A stretch of DNA of 64,000 nt from Thermococcus zilligii AN1 (GTDB lineage: Archaea > Methanobacteriota_B > Thermococci > Thermococcales > Thermococcaceae), in NCBI RefSeq assembly GCF_000258515.1, contig NZ_AJLF01000002.1:434001-498000 (forward strand). The letters are read 5' to 3'. Positions 55,238 to 63,627 of this stretch are shown one piece after another; the first letter of the stretch is position 1, and each line of letters starts with the position of its first letter. The notes beneath the pieces were generated by a model. It worked only from the letters and a program-made list of their open reading frames with translations, was not told where the DNA came from and searched no databases. Both the position numbers and the translations under genes were made by a program.

Positions 55238-56152
55238 TCAGCTGATGGCCATGTTGATCACGGTCTCACCTATGTTCTCAAGGTACTCAAGGATCCTGCG
55301 GTAGCTCTCCCTTGCAGTTGACTTCTTAGAGTCCGTGCTTTGTATTATCTTCTTGAGCTCAAGCATAAGCCTGTCTATCGTCCTGAGGTCTCTGTCGTAG
55401 ATCCTCTCCATGAAAGCGGTAAAGAACTCCCCGAGCCTGGAGTAATCCAGGACTTCGGGTTTTTCAGATATGCGGACTATGTGGTCACCGATCCGCTCAA
55501 TGTTTCTGGCGATGAAGAGTATGCCTATGAGGTCAAAGTCCCTCCTGACGATGTCGCTATCCTCAGGGGATATCCCCCGGGACAGGAGCTTGTTGACGGT
55601 CCTTATCGTGAGGAAGTAAAACCTATCGAGCTCGTTTTCGAGGTCGTTTAGATCCCGCAGTATCTCAGATTCCCCGGGGTTGTTCGCAAGCAGTTCGAGG
55701 TCCTCTATCATGGAGAGGACAATTGAGCGTATCCTGATCAGTATCTCCCTGAGGTTGACCCCCTTTTCGTCCAGGAGACTCTTCGCTATTATCCTATGGG
55801 GCTCATCCAGGATTATCTCAATCCCGGGAAGGAGCTGAAGGACCTTCCTGATCTCAACCTTGTAGGAGGGCATCTCATCCAAAAACCGGATTTCCAGGGT
55901 GTTGTATCCCTGGATGTAGGCCGAGACGACGAGCCGAACGGCCATGTCCGGGGAGTACTCCTTCGATACCTCGAGCTCCTTTTTCTCACCCCCGCCTCGG
56001 GGCTCCTTGGGAAGTATAGTGATGCTCCCATCGGGGTTTATCACCAGTGGTACGATATCACCCTGCTTTAGATTGTTTTCCAGAACCCATTTTTTCGGCA
56101 GGGAAACTATGTACGAACTCCTGCCAGTAAATTGTATCCTGCGGAATTCCAT
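55238..56152 (-). CDS. AbrB-PhoU fusion regulator
   Basis: 304 aa from ATG 56152 (GGTGGTCAAAAT upstream). Residues 1-50 are an AbrB/SpoVT-type swapped-hairpin domain (RRIQFTGRSSYIVSLPKKWV), followed by two PhoU helical repeats (about 90-300; ERIGDHIVRIS and the metal-binding E/D pattern). Archaeal proteins of this type are predicted phosphate-response regulators that could both bind DNA and sense the Pst transporter. No pst genes are in the window. Confidence 0.88.
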   Translation of the reverse strand: MEFRRIQFTGRSSYIVSLPKKWVLENNLKQGDIVPLVINPDGSITILPKEPRGGGEKKELEVSKEYSPDMAVRLVVSAYIQGYNTLEIRFLDEMPSYKVEIRKVLQLLPGIEIILDEPHRIIAKSLLDEKGVNLREILIRIRSIVLSMIEDLELLANNPGESEILRDLNDLENELDRFYFLTIRTVNKLLSRGISPEDSDIVRRDFDLIGILFIARNIERIGDHIVRISEKPEVLDYSRLGEFFTAFMERIYDRDLRTIDRLMLELKKIIQSTDSKKSTARESYRRILEYLENIGETVINMAIS

Positions 56153-56219
56153 ATTTTGACCACCGCTATATAGAAGCGGCACGAGGTTAAATAGATTTCG
56201 GAAAATAAAGAGAACTATA

Positions 56220-57242
56220 TCAGCCGCTGGAACTTGAAACCGCGCAGGCTGTGGGGTTGAAGCCCAGGTTGAACTCCGCTGGATGCAGGAACTCGGCCAT
56301 CTCTTCAACCGCGAGGGCTATCCTCGGACTCGGCCTCTGGTAAACGTTTGCGTCCTTTGCGGTGTAGACCCTTCCCTCCTTAACCGCAGTGGTCTGGGCC
56401 AGGAATGTGTCGCAGAGCTGGGTGGCATCTATTCCGGAGGTTGGCAGTAGCACTATAACCTCGGGGTCCCTCGCCAGTATCTCCTCCCTGCCGGGCTTTC
56501 CCCATCCGCTGATGTCATCAAAGATGTTCTTTCCCCCGGCAAGCCTTATGACGTCGTCCACGAAGGTGTCTTTGCCCGCAGTCCAGTATTCCCCGTTGTA
56601 AGCGCTTAGAAGGAAGAAAACCCTTGGCCTTGTAAGGTTCTTTACTTTCTCGGTGACGCGTGATATGTTGGCCTTCATTTCCTCTATTACCCTCACAGCC
56701 TGCCCCTGTCTGTTGGTGATTTTTCCAAGAAGCTCAATCTGGTGATAGATGCCGTTTACGTCTTTCGGGTTCACCACCACTACCGGTGCTATCTTCTCAA
56801 GCTTCCCAAGTATGTCGAGCGAATAGGCATCCGCTATTATGAGGTCAGGTGAGAGGTTTGCAATGATCTCAACGTTGGCGTACTTTCCGTACCCTCCAAC
56901 CCGTGTTATGTTCTCCACGGCCGGGGGCCAGTCATCCCACTGGGTCACCCCAACGAGTTTGCCCCCTGCCCCTATATAGAACAGCGTCTCGGTTATGCTC
57001 GGGGCAAGTGACACTATTCTCTGCGGTTCTTTCGTGATCGTGACGGTCCTGTTCATATCGTCCTTAATTGTGAGTGGATAGGTCGTCTGGATTGCTGTCG
57101 TGGTAGTCGTGGTTGTTGTGGATGTCCCGCTCTGGCCTTGAGTGGTCTTGCCGGAATTTGGGGTGGTTCCCCCTATGCAACCCGCCGTAAAGACTGCTAT
57201 AACCAGGATGGCCACTACTAAACCACGAAACACCTTTCTCAT
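56220..57242 (-). CDS. ABC transporter substrate-binding lipoprotein (BtuF-like)
   Basis: 340 aa from ATG 57242 (GGGTGATGGGA upstream). Lipobox Cys at about residue 20 (VFTAGCIGG), a Thr/Ser-rich linker (run of eight Thr near residue 41), then a Peripla_BP_2 domain: RIVSLAPSITETLFYIGAG, LSPDLIIADAY and GWGKPGREEILARDPEVIV. It fits cobalamin or iron-chelate binding. Its ABC transporter genes are not adjacent, unlike the homologue at 104-1210. Confidence 0.87.
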   Translation of the reverse strand: MRKVFRGLVVAILVIAVFTAGCIGGTTPNSGKTTQGQSGTSTTTTTTTTAIQTTYPLTIKDDMNRTVTITKEPQRIVSLAPSITETLFYIGAGGKLVGVTQWDDWPPAVENITRVGGYGKYANVEIIANLSPDLIIADAYSLDILGKLEKIAPVVVVNPKDVNGIYHQIELLGKITNRQGQAVRVIEEMKANISRVTEKVKNLTRPRVFFLLSAYNGEYWTAGKDTFVDDVIRLAGGKNIFDDISGWGKPGREEILARDPEVIVLLPTSGIDATQLCDTFLAQTTAVKEGRVYTAKDANVYQRPSPRIALAVEEMAEFLHPAEFNLGFNPTACAVSSSSG

Positions 57243-57362
57243 TCCCATCACCCGATGGATTATTTGTCCAGCAGAAGGGTGGGTAGAAGGTATATAAGGC
57301 TTTTGGACAAAATCTCCAGCTACAGAAAACACTGGGTTGCTTTCGATCGAAGGAGAACAGGC

Positions 57363-57440
<78 letters not shown>

Positions 57441-57533
57441 AAATCCGTATAGCCCTCACGGGGCGGGCTTATAAATTTTGTGGTGGATGGTGAGCGGTGA
57501 AGGCAACTATCGATTTAAAACTGCAGAAATGAA

Positions 57534-57611
57534 TGGTGGACCGGGCGGGATTTGAACCCGCGGCCTCCGCCTTGCGAGGGCGGCGCTCATACCAGGCTGA
57601 GCTACCGGCCC
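57534..57611 (-). tRNA. tRNA-Ala (anticodon CGC)
   Basis: On the minus strand, GGGCCGG (57611-57605) pairs CCGGTCC with one G-U pair; anticodon stem CCGCC/GGCGG holds CTCGCAA, anticodon CGC (Ala, GCG). CCA is encoded (57536-57534). CTTTTTAAACC near 57640-57650 is the likely promoter. Confidence 0.96.
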
Positions 57612-57700
57612 GCACCCGGTATTAGTGAACCCTGTGGAGGTTTAAAAAGTTTTGGTATCCGCCGGCACCACCTAAAAATTGAGAGGGGGATGAAGTTTCC

Positions 57701-59323
57701 TCACGGCTCTACCTTGACGGGCTCGGGGGAGATCGTGCCGTTTGCCGCCATGTACATCCTGACATAGTGGTAGAAGCCCCCCTGGTCGGGCGGTGCGTAC
57801 AGCGGTGCTCCACCCCCGCCCGTTATGAGCATCTGGACGCCGTCCTCCTCTCCGTACCAGTAGAGGTGGATGTGGCTGAATACCCCGAAGGCGTTGTAGG
57901 CTTTCATCATCTCCAGGAGCCTTTTGCCGTCTTCGGGCCCCATGGTATGCTCCCCGTTGGGCCTCGGGTCAACCGGCGGGGCGTGGAGAACCAGGACAGG
58001 CCGCTCTCCCTTCTCAACTGCCAGCTTCATCTGCTCCTCCAGCCACTTGAAGGTCTCGTCGCTGAGGCCGTAGTTGTTCTCAACGTTGTTGACGATTATG
58101 TAGCGGTACTTTCCGAAGGAGAAGGCGTAGTTTTCTGGGCCAAAGAGCATGTGGAAGACGTTTATCCCCTCGCCACGGTACTCGTGGTTACCCGGGGCGA
58201 CAAAGATGGGTTTGTTCCACCTCCATTCCTTGAGAAGTTCTGCCCACTCGTCAACCCTTCCCGTGTAGACCAAATCGCCTCCGTCAATTATGAAGACTCC
58301 CTCGTCGTCGTTGATTTTATCGCGTATCCTGAGGAACACTTCAGGCGGCTTTGTTCCTCCATCGGGCCTGTGGTCGCCGAAGGCGATGATGCTGTAGTCG
58401 GTGACGTCCTTGGGGGCTATGTTGACCTCATCCGAGGAGCTTACGACCTTTATCTCGGTTTCACCCATCTCCACTGACCTGGCTTTTCCGGTTACCTCGA
58501 CGTAGCGGGGGTTGATGTTCTCGATGACATAGGTGAGCTCTTTGTTCTTCGGATTCTCCACTTTTATGCTCACGTTGAACCCGAGGGCGTGGATGTAGAC
58601 GGTTGAGCCGTTTACGAGCCTTATGAAGCCCCCGCTGACGGTAACGTTCTCCCCCTCCACAACCCTCCAGTAGTAGATGAAGGGCTCCAGGGCACTGAAA
58701 GAGGTGAGGTACCAGCTCTCGCCGTCATCCGGAATCCCGTCCCAGTCGTTGTCCCCTATGACCTTCAGCACAACTCCCTCAAACTCACCACTCCTTACGA
58801 CGTCGTCCACCTTGACCTTTTCGCCTTTTTTCAGCCCCATTGCGTACTCAAGGGCCGCTCCGGCTCCCGCTTTGCTCGTCCCGGTGAAGACGATGTGGGC
58901 TTTGCCGTTATCGTTGAAAACAGCCACAACGCCCTTGTCCGGCCCGACAAGCTTGAGCCCGAGCCTGTAGACAATGTAGCCGAAGTAGTCGTTGACGGTT
59001 ATAAGAATCGGCTTTCCCCTGAGGGCCGTTCTGGCGTCCTTCGGAGAGAGGATGGCTATTCCGCCGTCGTACTGGCTTGCGAAAAGGATTTGAGCATTCG
59101 GAAAGTAGTGTCTGGCTAAATCTTCGTAGCCCTCGCTGACGTAGACCTTTGAAGTATCAGCAAGCTTTGCCCAGTTCCCCAGAACCTGGCCCTTCCCGTA
59201 GGAAGCGAAGTTTATGTTCCCTGAAGGGGACTCGGATTCTGTTGGGCCCTTGTTGCCCCCGCCAATGCAACCGGCGGTGACAACGACTAAAACCCGGAGG
59301 AGTGCAACGGCTGCCCTTTTCAT
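57701..59323 (-). CDS. Lipoprotein calcineurin-like metallophosphoesterase
   Basis: 540 aa from ATG 59323. Lipobox Cys at about residue 19 (VVVTAGCIGG). Residues about 20-300 are an external region of unknown family with a DNDWDGIPDDGE calcium-like loop. The C-terminal 240 residues are a metallophosphoesterase: FGDHRPD, DGGDLVYTG, APGNHEYRGEG, VLHAPP and SHIHLYWYG. It probably acts on phosphate esters at the cell surface; the substrate is unknown. Confidence 0.87.
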   Translation of the reverse strand: MKRAAVALLRVLVVVTAGCIGGGNKGPTESESPSGNINFASYGKGQVLGNWAKLADTSKVYVSEGYEDLARHYFPNAQILFASQYDGGIAILSPKDARTALRGKPILITVNDYFGYIVYRLGLKLVGPDKGVVAVFNDNGKAHIVFTGTSKAGAGAALEYAMGLKKGEKVKVDDVVRSGEFEGVVLKVIGDNDWDGIPDDGESWYLTSFSALEPFIYYWRVVEGENVTVSGGFIRLVNGSTVYIHALGFNVSIKVENPKNKELTYVIENINPRYVEVTGKARSVEMGETEIKVVSSSDEVNIAPKDVTDYSIIAFGDHRPDGGTKPPEVFLRIRDKINDDEGVFIIDGGDLVYTGRVDEWAELLKEWRWNKPIFVAPGNHEYRGEGINVFHMLFGPENYAFSFGKYRYIIVNNVENNYGLSDETFKWLEEQMKLAVEKGERPVLVLHAPPVDPRPNGEHTMGPEDGKRLLEMMKAYNAFGVFSHIHLYWYGEEDGVQMLITGGGGAPLYAPPDQGGFYHYVRMYMAANGTISPEPVKVEP

Positions 59324-59457
59324 TGATGTTCCCCTGCCGGGATATTTCCGGGGGTTAAAGTACTTTTTGCGGGGCATTTGTGGGCGGATTTGAGTCTATT
59401 TTCTAATGAAAGCGGTGGATTTTTAACTAATGGACGACAAGAGAGGGCGGTGGTGGT

Positions 59458-60741
59458 ATGGACGCTAAGGCCTTTCACAGGGACAACTTTTGGCCCGGGA
59501 AAATCGAAGTCATTCCGAAGGTTCTCCTCACTGGGGAGACGCTTCCCTTGGCCTATACGCCGGGTGTGGCCGAGGTTTCGGTAGAGATAGCGGGGGAGCC
59601 AGAGAGGGTCTTTGACTACACCAACAGGGGTAACACAATAGCTGTAGTCAGCGACGGAAGCAGAGTCCTCGGCCTTGGTGACATAGGCCCCCTCGGAGCG
59701 CTCCCGGTCATGGAAGGAAAGGCGTTGCTCTTCAAGGCATTCGGTGGAGTTGATGCATTTCCCCTCGTCCTCGCTGAGAAGGATCCGGACAGGTTTGTGG
59801 AGGTTGTAAAAGCCGTTTCGCCCTCATTTGGTGGAATAAACCTCGAGGACATCGCCTCACCGAAGTGCTTTTACATCCTCGAGCGGCTTAGAAAAGAGCT
59901 TGAGATACCTGTTTTTCACGACGATCAGCAGGGGACGGCGAGCGTGGTTTTGGCCGGATTGCTCAACGCCCTTAAAGTTGTTGGAAAGCGGCTTGGTGAG
60001 GTAACGATTGCACTCTTCGGCGCAGGGGCTGCAGGGTTCGCCACGCTGAGGCTCCTCGTTGAGGCAGGTGTGAAGCCTGAGAACGTCCGCGTGGTGGAGC
60101 TCGTTGGAGGGAAACCCCGGGTCTTGACCCCGGATCTCCCGCTGGAGGAGCTGTTCCCCCACAGGGGGGAGCTTCTTTCAAGGACTAACGGCGAAGGGAT
60201 TGAAGGCGGCCCCGAGGAAGCCCTGAAGGGAGCGGATGTCCTCATATCCTTCACGAGGCCGGGGCCGGGAGTAATAAAACCGGAGTGGATAAAGGGAATG
60301 GCCGATGACCCCGTGGTCTTTCCGCTGGCCAACCCGGTTCCTGAGATACTTCCGGAGGAGGCCAAGAAAGCTGGAGCGAAGGTTGTTGCCACGGGCAGGA
60401 GCGATTATCCAAACCAGATAAACAACCTCCTCGGTTTCCCGGCCATATTCAGGGGAGCCCTTGACGTCAGGGCGAGCACGATAACCGATGGGATGATAAT
60501 AGCCGCCTCAAAGGCCATGGCTTCGGTGATAGAGCCGAGCGAGGACGAGATAATCCCCTCCCCCTTCCATCCCGACGTCCATCCGGTTGTGGCGAGGGCG
60601 GTGGCGGAGGCGGCAATTAATGAGGGCGTTGCAAGGGTTAGGGTGAAGCCTGAGGAGGTCGAGGAGAGGCTGAGGAGATGGAGGAGGTTCTACGAGGAGA
60701 ACGTTGTTCCTCTGAACGAAAAAAGGAAGCTCTACCTGTAG
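59458..60741 (+). CDS. Malic enzyme (malate dehydrogenase, oxaloacetate-decarboxylating)
   Basis: 427 aa. LAYTPGVAEV, GLGDIGPLGALPVMEGKA, DDQQGTASVVLAGLLNAL and the dinucleotide-binding FGAGAAGFATLRLL are typical of the short archaeal/bacterial malic enzyme; lysine and aspartate of the active site are within these blocks. It links malate and pyruvate with NADP(+). It converges on fumAB, which yields malate from fumarate, with a 10-bp overlap of the ends. Confidence 0.93.
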   Translation: MDAKAFHRDNFWPGKIEVIPKVLLTGETLPLAYTPGVAEVSVEIAGEPERVFDYTNRGNTIAVVSDGSRVLGLGDIGPLGALPVMEGKALLFKAFGGVDAFPLVLAEKDPDRFVEVVKAVSPSFGGINLEDIASPKCFYILERLRKELEIPVFHDDQQGTASVVLAGLLNALKVVGKRLGEVTIALFGAGAAGFATLRLLVEAGVKPENVRVVELVGGKPRVLTPDLPLEELFPHRGELLSRTNGEGIEGGPEEALKGADVLISFTRPGPGVIKPEWIKGMADDPVVFPLANPVPEILPEEAKKAGAKVVATGRSDYPNQINNLLGFPAIFRGALDVRASTITDGMIIAASKAMASVIEPSEDEIIPSPFHPDVHPVVARAVAEAAINEGVARVRVKPEEVEERLRRWRRFYEENVVPLNEKRKLYL

Positions 60742-61247
60742 AGGCTTTCGCCGTGCGCGTCTATTGCCACAACCAGCGGGAAATCCCTAACTTCGAGAAC
60801 CCATAGAGCTTCCGGAACGCCGAGGTCGAGCCAGTGAACGGCTTTAACTCTCTCTACGCTTTCCGCGGCCAGAGAGCCTGCGCCCCCGGTGAAGGCAAAA
60901 TAGACGGCCCTGCCTTTGAACGGCTCCGGGTTCATCCCGCCTTTTCCTATTATCCCCCTCACCCCGAGGCTCAGGATCCCGTCGAGGTAGCGGTTCATCC
61001 TTGAACTGGTAGTCGGGCCCGCTGAAACTATCTCCCAGCCATCCGGTTTTTTCCTCACTATTGGCCCGCAGTGGTAGATTACGGCTCCTTCCCTGTTGAA
61101 GGGCAGTTCTTCCCCCGGAAGACTAAGGATTCGCCTGTGGGCGGAGTCCCTGGCGGTTACTATCTCCCCCGAGAGATGAACTATATCACCAGCCCTCAGT
61201 CTGAGCACGTCCTCCCTGCTGAGAGGAGTCCTCAGCTTCACTGCCAT
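60732..61247 (-). CDS. fumB: Fumarate hydratase beta subunit (class I)
   Basis: 171 aa from ATG 61247 (GGAGGGTGGAGAT upstream, overlapping the fumA stop). RAGDIVHLSGEIVTARDSAHRR, HCGPIVR, SAGPTTSSRMN and GKGGM are the C-terminal domain signatures of class I fumarase. It completes the active site of the alpha subunit. Confidence 0.94.
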   Translation of the reverse strand: MAVKLRTPLSREDVLRLRAGDIVHLSGEIVTARDSAHRRILSLPGEELPFNREGAVIYHCGPIVRKKPDGWEIVSAGPTTSSRMNRYLDGILSLGVRGIIGKGGMNPEPFKGRAVYFAFTGGAGSLAAESVERVKAVHWLDLGVPEALWVLEVRDFPLVVAIDAHGESLYR

Positions 61248-62098
61248 ATCTCCACCCTCCCATTCGGCTTTAACCTTAGAAACGCCCTTCTGTTGGCCCA
61301 GCACTGGATCGCTAGACCCACTGGAAAGCTTGCCGGGTGCCGGTGGGCGACCTCTATTTTGACGTCCAGGGCCGTTGTTTTCCCGCCCATCCCCATGGGG
61401 CCTATCCCAAGGGCGTTTATCTCCTCTTGGAGTTCCTCCTCGATTTTTGCGATCTCCTTGTTAGGGTTTCTCTCGCCGATTTTTCTGAGCAGGGCCCCCT
61501 TGGCGAGCTTCAAGGAGTAGTCGGCACCACCACCCACACCGACCCCTATAATCACAGGCGGGCAGGGCTTTCCCCCGCAGGTTCTAACCTTCTCGACCAC
61601 GAACCTCTTGACCCCCTCCCAGCCTTCTCCCGGGGTGAGCATCGCTAAAGCGGAGCAGTTTTCACTTCCCCCGCCCTTTGGGAAGACGGCTATCTCGACT
61701 TCATCCCCCTTATCGACTTCCCAGTGGATTACAGGAACTCCTCTCCCGGTGTTGTCGCCGGAGTTTTTGCCATTCAAAACGTCCACCGCGTTCGGCCTGA
61801 GCGGGACTTCGAGGGTGGCCCTTCTGACGGCCTCAATTATGGCCCCTTCGAGTTCCTTTAGGAAGGGGCTTTCCACCCCAGCCCTGATGAAGAAGGTCAT
61901 CGTCCCCGTGTCCTGGCAGACGGGAATCGAGCGTTCTCTCCCAATCTCAATTGCCCTGAGGATGTTTTCGAGGTTGAAGCGTGCTATCCCGTTGTTTTCT
62001 TCTTCGTAAGCCTTTCTGAGGGTATCAACGGTATCCGCTGGAATCCTTGTGACTGCAAGTCTTATCGCCTCAACCAGTGCCCCAACGAGCAATAACAT
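61238..62098 (-). CDS. fumA: Fumarate hydratase alpha subunit (class I)
   Basis: 286 aa if ATG 62098 is used; a TTG six bases inside is better spaced from AGGTGA, so the start is uncertain by two residues. SIPVCQDTGTMTFFI, GGGSENCSALAML, KPCPPVIIGVGVGGGADY hold the cysteines for the catalytic [4Fe-4S] cluster. It hydrates fumarate to malate. Confidence 0.94.
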   Translation of the reverse strand: MLLLVGALVEAIRLAVTRIPADTVDTLRKAYEEENNGIARFNLENILRAIEIGRERSIPVCQDTGTMTFFIRAGVESPFLKELEGAIIEAVRRATLEVPLRPNAVDVLNGKNSGDNTGRGVPVIHWEVDKGDEVEIAVFPKGGGSENCSALAMLTPGEGWEGVKRFVVEKVRTCGGKPCPPVIIGVGVGGGADYSLKLAKGALLRKIGERNPNKEIAKIEEELQEEINALGIGPMGMGGKTTALDVKIEVAHRHPASFPVGLAIQCWANRRAFLRLKPNGRVEIWQ

Positions 62099-62149
62099 TC
62101 ACCTGTTAAAAGTTTGCCTCGGAATTAAAAAAGTTGACAAGACATCACG

Positions 62150-63211
62150 TCAGGGGATTTCCCGAAGTTTAGTGAGGATAACCTCCCCAAGCACGTGCAC
62201 ACTCTCGGGGGGTATTTTGTAGACCCAGGTTGCTGGAGAGGATGACCGTTTCCCAGTATGTCTTCGGTGAGGAAAGTAATCAATAATAAGAAGACCTTCG
62301 GATATCAGGGCTTTTCGAATCTCAATAAACTCCACATAACCTATGTTAAGTCCTGCCTCGTTGAGTTCTTCCTTTATTTTTTCTTCTTCCATATAGACTT
62401 CAATGTATTTAACGGTTCCACCCATCCACTTTAGAAATTCTAAAACTTTGACATCCTGCAATAAAGTTCCTACAGCAATCCTCTCAGGTTTCCAACTATA
62501 CCAACCGAACTTATCATGCTGATCCTTCAATGCCGAGAGGAAATCCAAAGCATATCCCGGGACAATATACCACCAATGGGAATACGCTCTGCTTTCATAG
62601 TAGTCTATATACATTAGTCCCAGCTTAACAAGTTCATCTGCGATTTTCACGTTGGTATCTCCGACGATAATACTGTATGTCCTGTTAATGCCCTCTGGAT
62701 AAACATGGTTTCTGTTCCCAAAGATGTCTCCCTGAACGAATTTTTCCAGAAGCCATACTCCAAGTTTCTGATTACTTGATGCTGAAGTAATACGCTTAGC
62801 GACTTCATTATATATTGGCTCTATAAACTCGGAGTTTTCAAAGAACTCTAGGAAAGCATCTCTGAGCCTGTGATCCATCTCTGGAAAACGCTTTTCCAGG
62901 TCACGTTCAATTTCTTCAAGAATGTTCTCTGAGTCATTTCCAAAAAGTAGATTCAAGGTTTTCAAGATATATCTCCTTTCAGAGCTATTGTGAGGGAATA
63001 TTGATAAATACACGTGGAGAGCCCATAATTTCTTAATGTCGCCCTCATAAGCCTCCAGAATCTCTAAAAACTTAGGAGAGGTTCCTTCAATTTTTTGAAG
63101 GTGCTGGTGAATGCATCTTCTAAGAATCTCAGACCAGTTTATCTCCGGATGTCCGTCCATCTCCTTTTTTAGATCCCAAGGAACTCTAACACTAATTCTT
63201 GGTTCTGTCAT
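62150..63211 (-). CDS. Ribbon-helix-helix protein of unknown target, AT-rich
   Basis: 353 aa. Residues 1-40 look like a ribbon-helix-helix DNA-binding domain (ISVRVPWDLKKEMDGHPEINW). The rest is a long, mostly helical region with aromatic patches (YSHWWYIVPGYALDF) and no recognised family. The gene is clearly AT-richer than its neighbours and uses more A/T-ending codons, so it was probably acquired from elsewhere, perhaps a plasmid or virus. TGTCATA repeats over its promoter suggest autoregulation. Confidence 0.65.
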   Translation of the reverse strand: MTEPRISVRVPWDLKKEMDGHPEINWSEILRRCIHQHLQKIEGTSPKFLEILEAYEGDIKKLWALHVYLSIFPHNSSERRYILKTLNLLFGNDSENILEEIERDLEKRFPEMDHRLRDAFLEFFENSEFIEPIYNEVAKRITSASSNQKLGVWLLEKFVQGDIFGNRNHVYPEGINRTYSIIVGDTNVKIADELVKLGLMYIDYYESRAYSHWWYIVPGYALDFLSALKDQHDKFGWYSWKPERIAVGTLLQDVKVLEFLKWMGGTVKYIEVYMEEEKIKEELNEAGLNIGYVEFIEIRKALISEGLLIIDYFPHRRHTGKRSSSPATWVYKIPPESVHVLGEVILTKLREIP

Positions 63212-63230
63212 AACATTCCCTCCAGAGATT

Positions 63231-63254
63231 TGTCATAAAAGTATGACACGTCAT
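63231..63254. promoter_or_regulatory. TGTCATA operator repeats upstream of the RHH gene
   Basis: TGTCATA-AAAG-TATGACA (63231-63248) is a perfect 7-bp inverted repeat; TATGAC-AC-GTCATG (63242-63254) is a second overlapping one, and another TGTCATA covers the start codon (63206-63212). The TATA-like ATATTTAAAG (63256-63265) is adjacent. The placement over the start of transcription fits repression by the RHH protein. Confidence 0.55.
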
Positions 63255-63333
63255 GATATTTAAAGGTTTCGGAGTTATGGCATAAGTCACTCCAAGAATC
63301 GTCAGAATTCTCTCTAAGGTATCCACTCAAAAT

Positions 63334-63625
63334 TTAAGAGTTTAAAAGCCATCTCCAGAGCGGGATCGCGTTGACTCTTAACCCGTTGAGCTCAACCTCT
63401 CCAGAGTAGTCCCAAGTTACCAGAGTCCCCTCTTTCAGGCCGAGGGACTCCATGGCCCTGAAGAGGTTTTTAACTTCTCTACTGGCTATTTCATCCATTC
63501 CTGAGGCGTAGGTAACCTGGATGAGTTCCGTCTCTTCTCCGTCCCTCACAACGAAGTCTACCTCGCTTTTCTCGTCCCTGTAATGTTCAACACCCGGCTT
63601 CCTGTAGTGGAAAGGGAAAAGAAAA
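63334..63625 (-). pseudogene. 5'-truncated archaeal ATPase (DUF4143-type C-terminus)
   Basis: The frame ending at 63334 reads back through VDFVVRDGEETELIQVTYAS and YRDEKSEVDFVV to about 63620, then runs into the serA 3' end without a start. EVDFVV...LIQVTY is the conserved end of archaeal AAA ATPases with a DUF4143 nuclease-like domain, normally about 400 aa or more. Only the last ~95 residues remain. It is a decayed remnant next to the AT-rich RHH gene. Confidence 0.7.
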
Positions 63626-63627
63626 GC

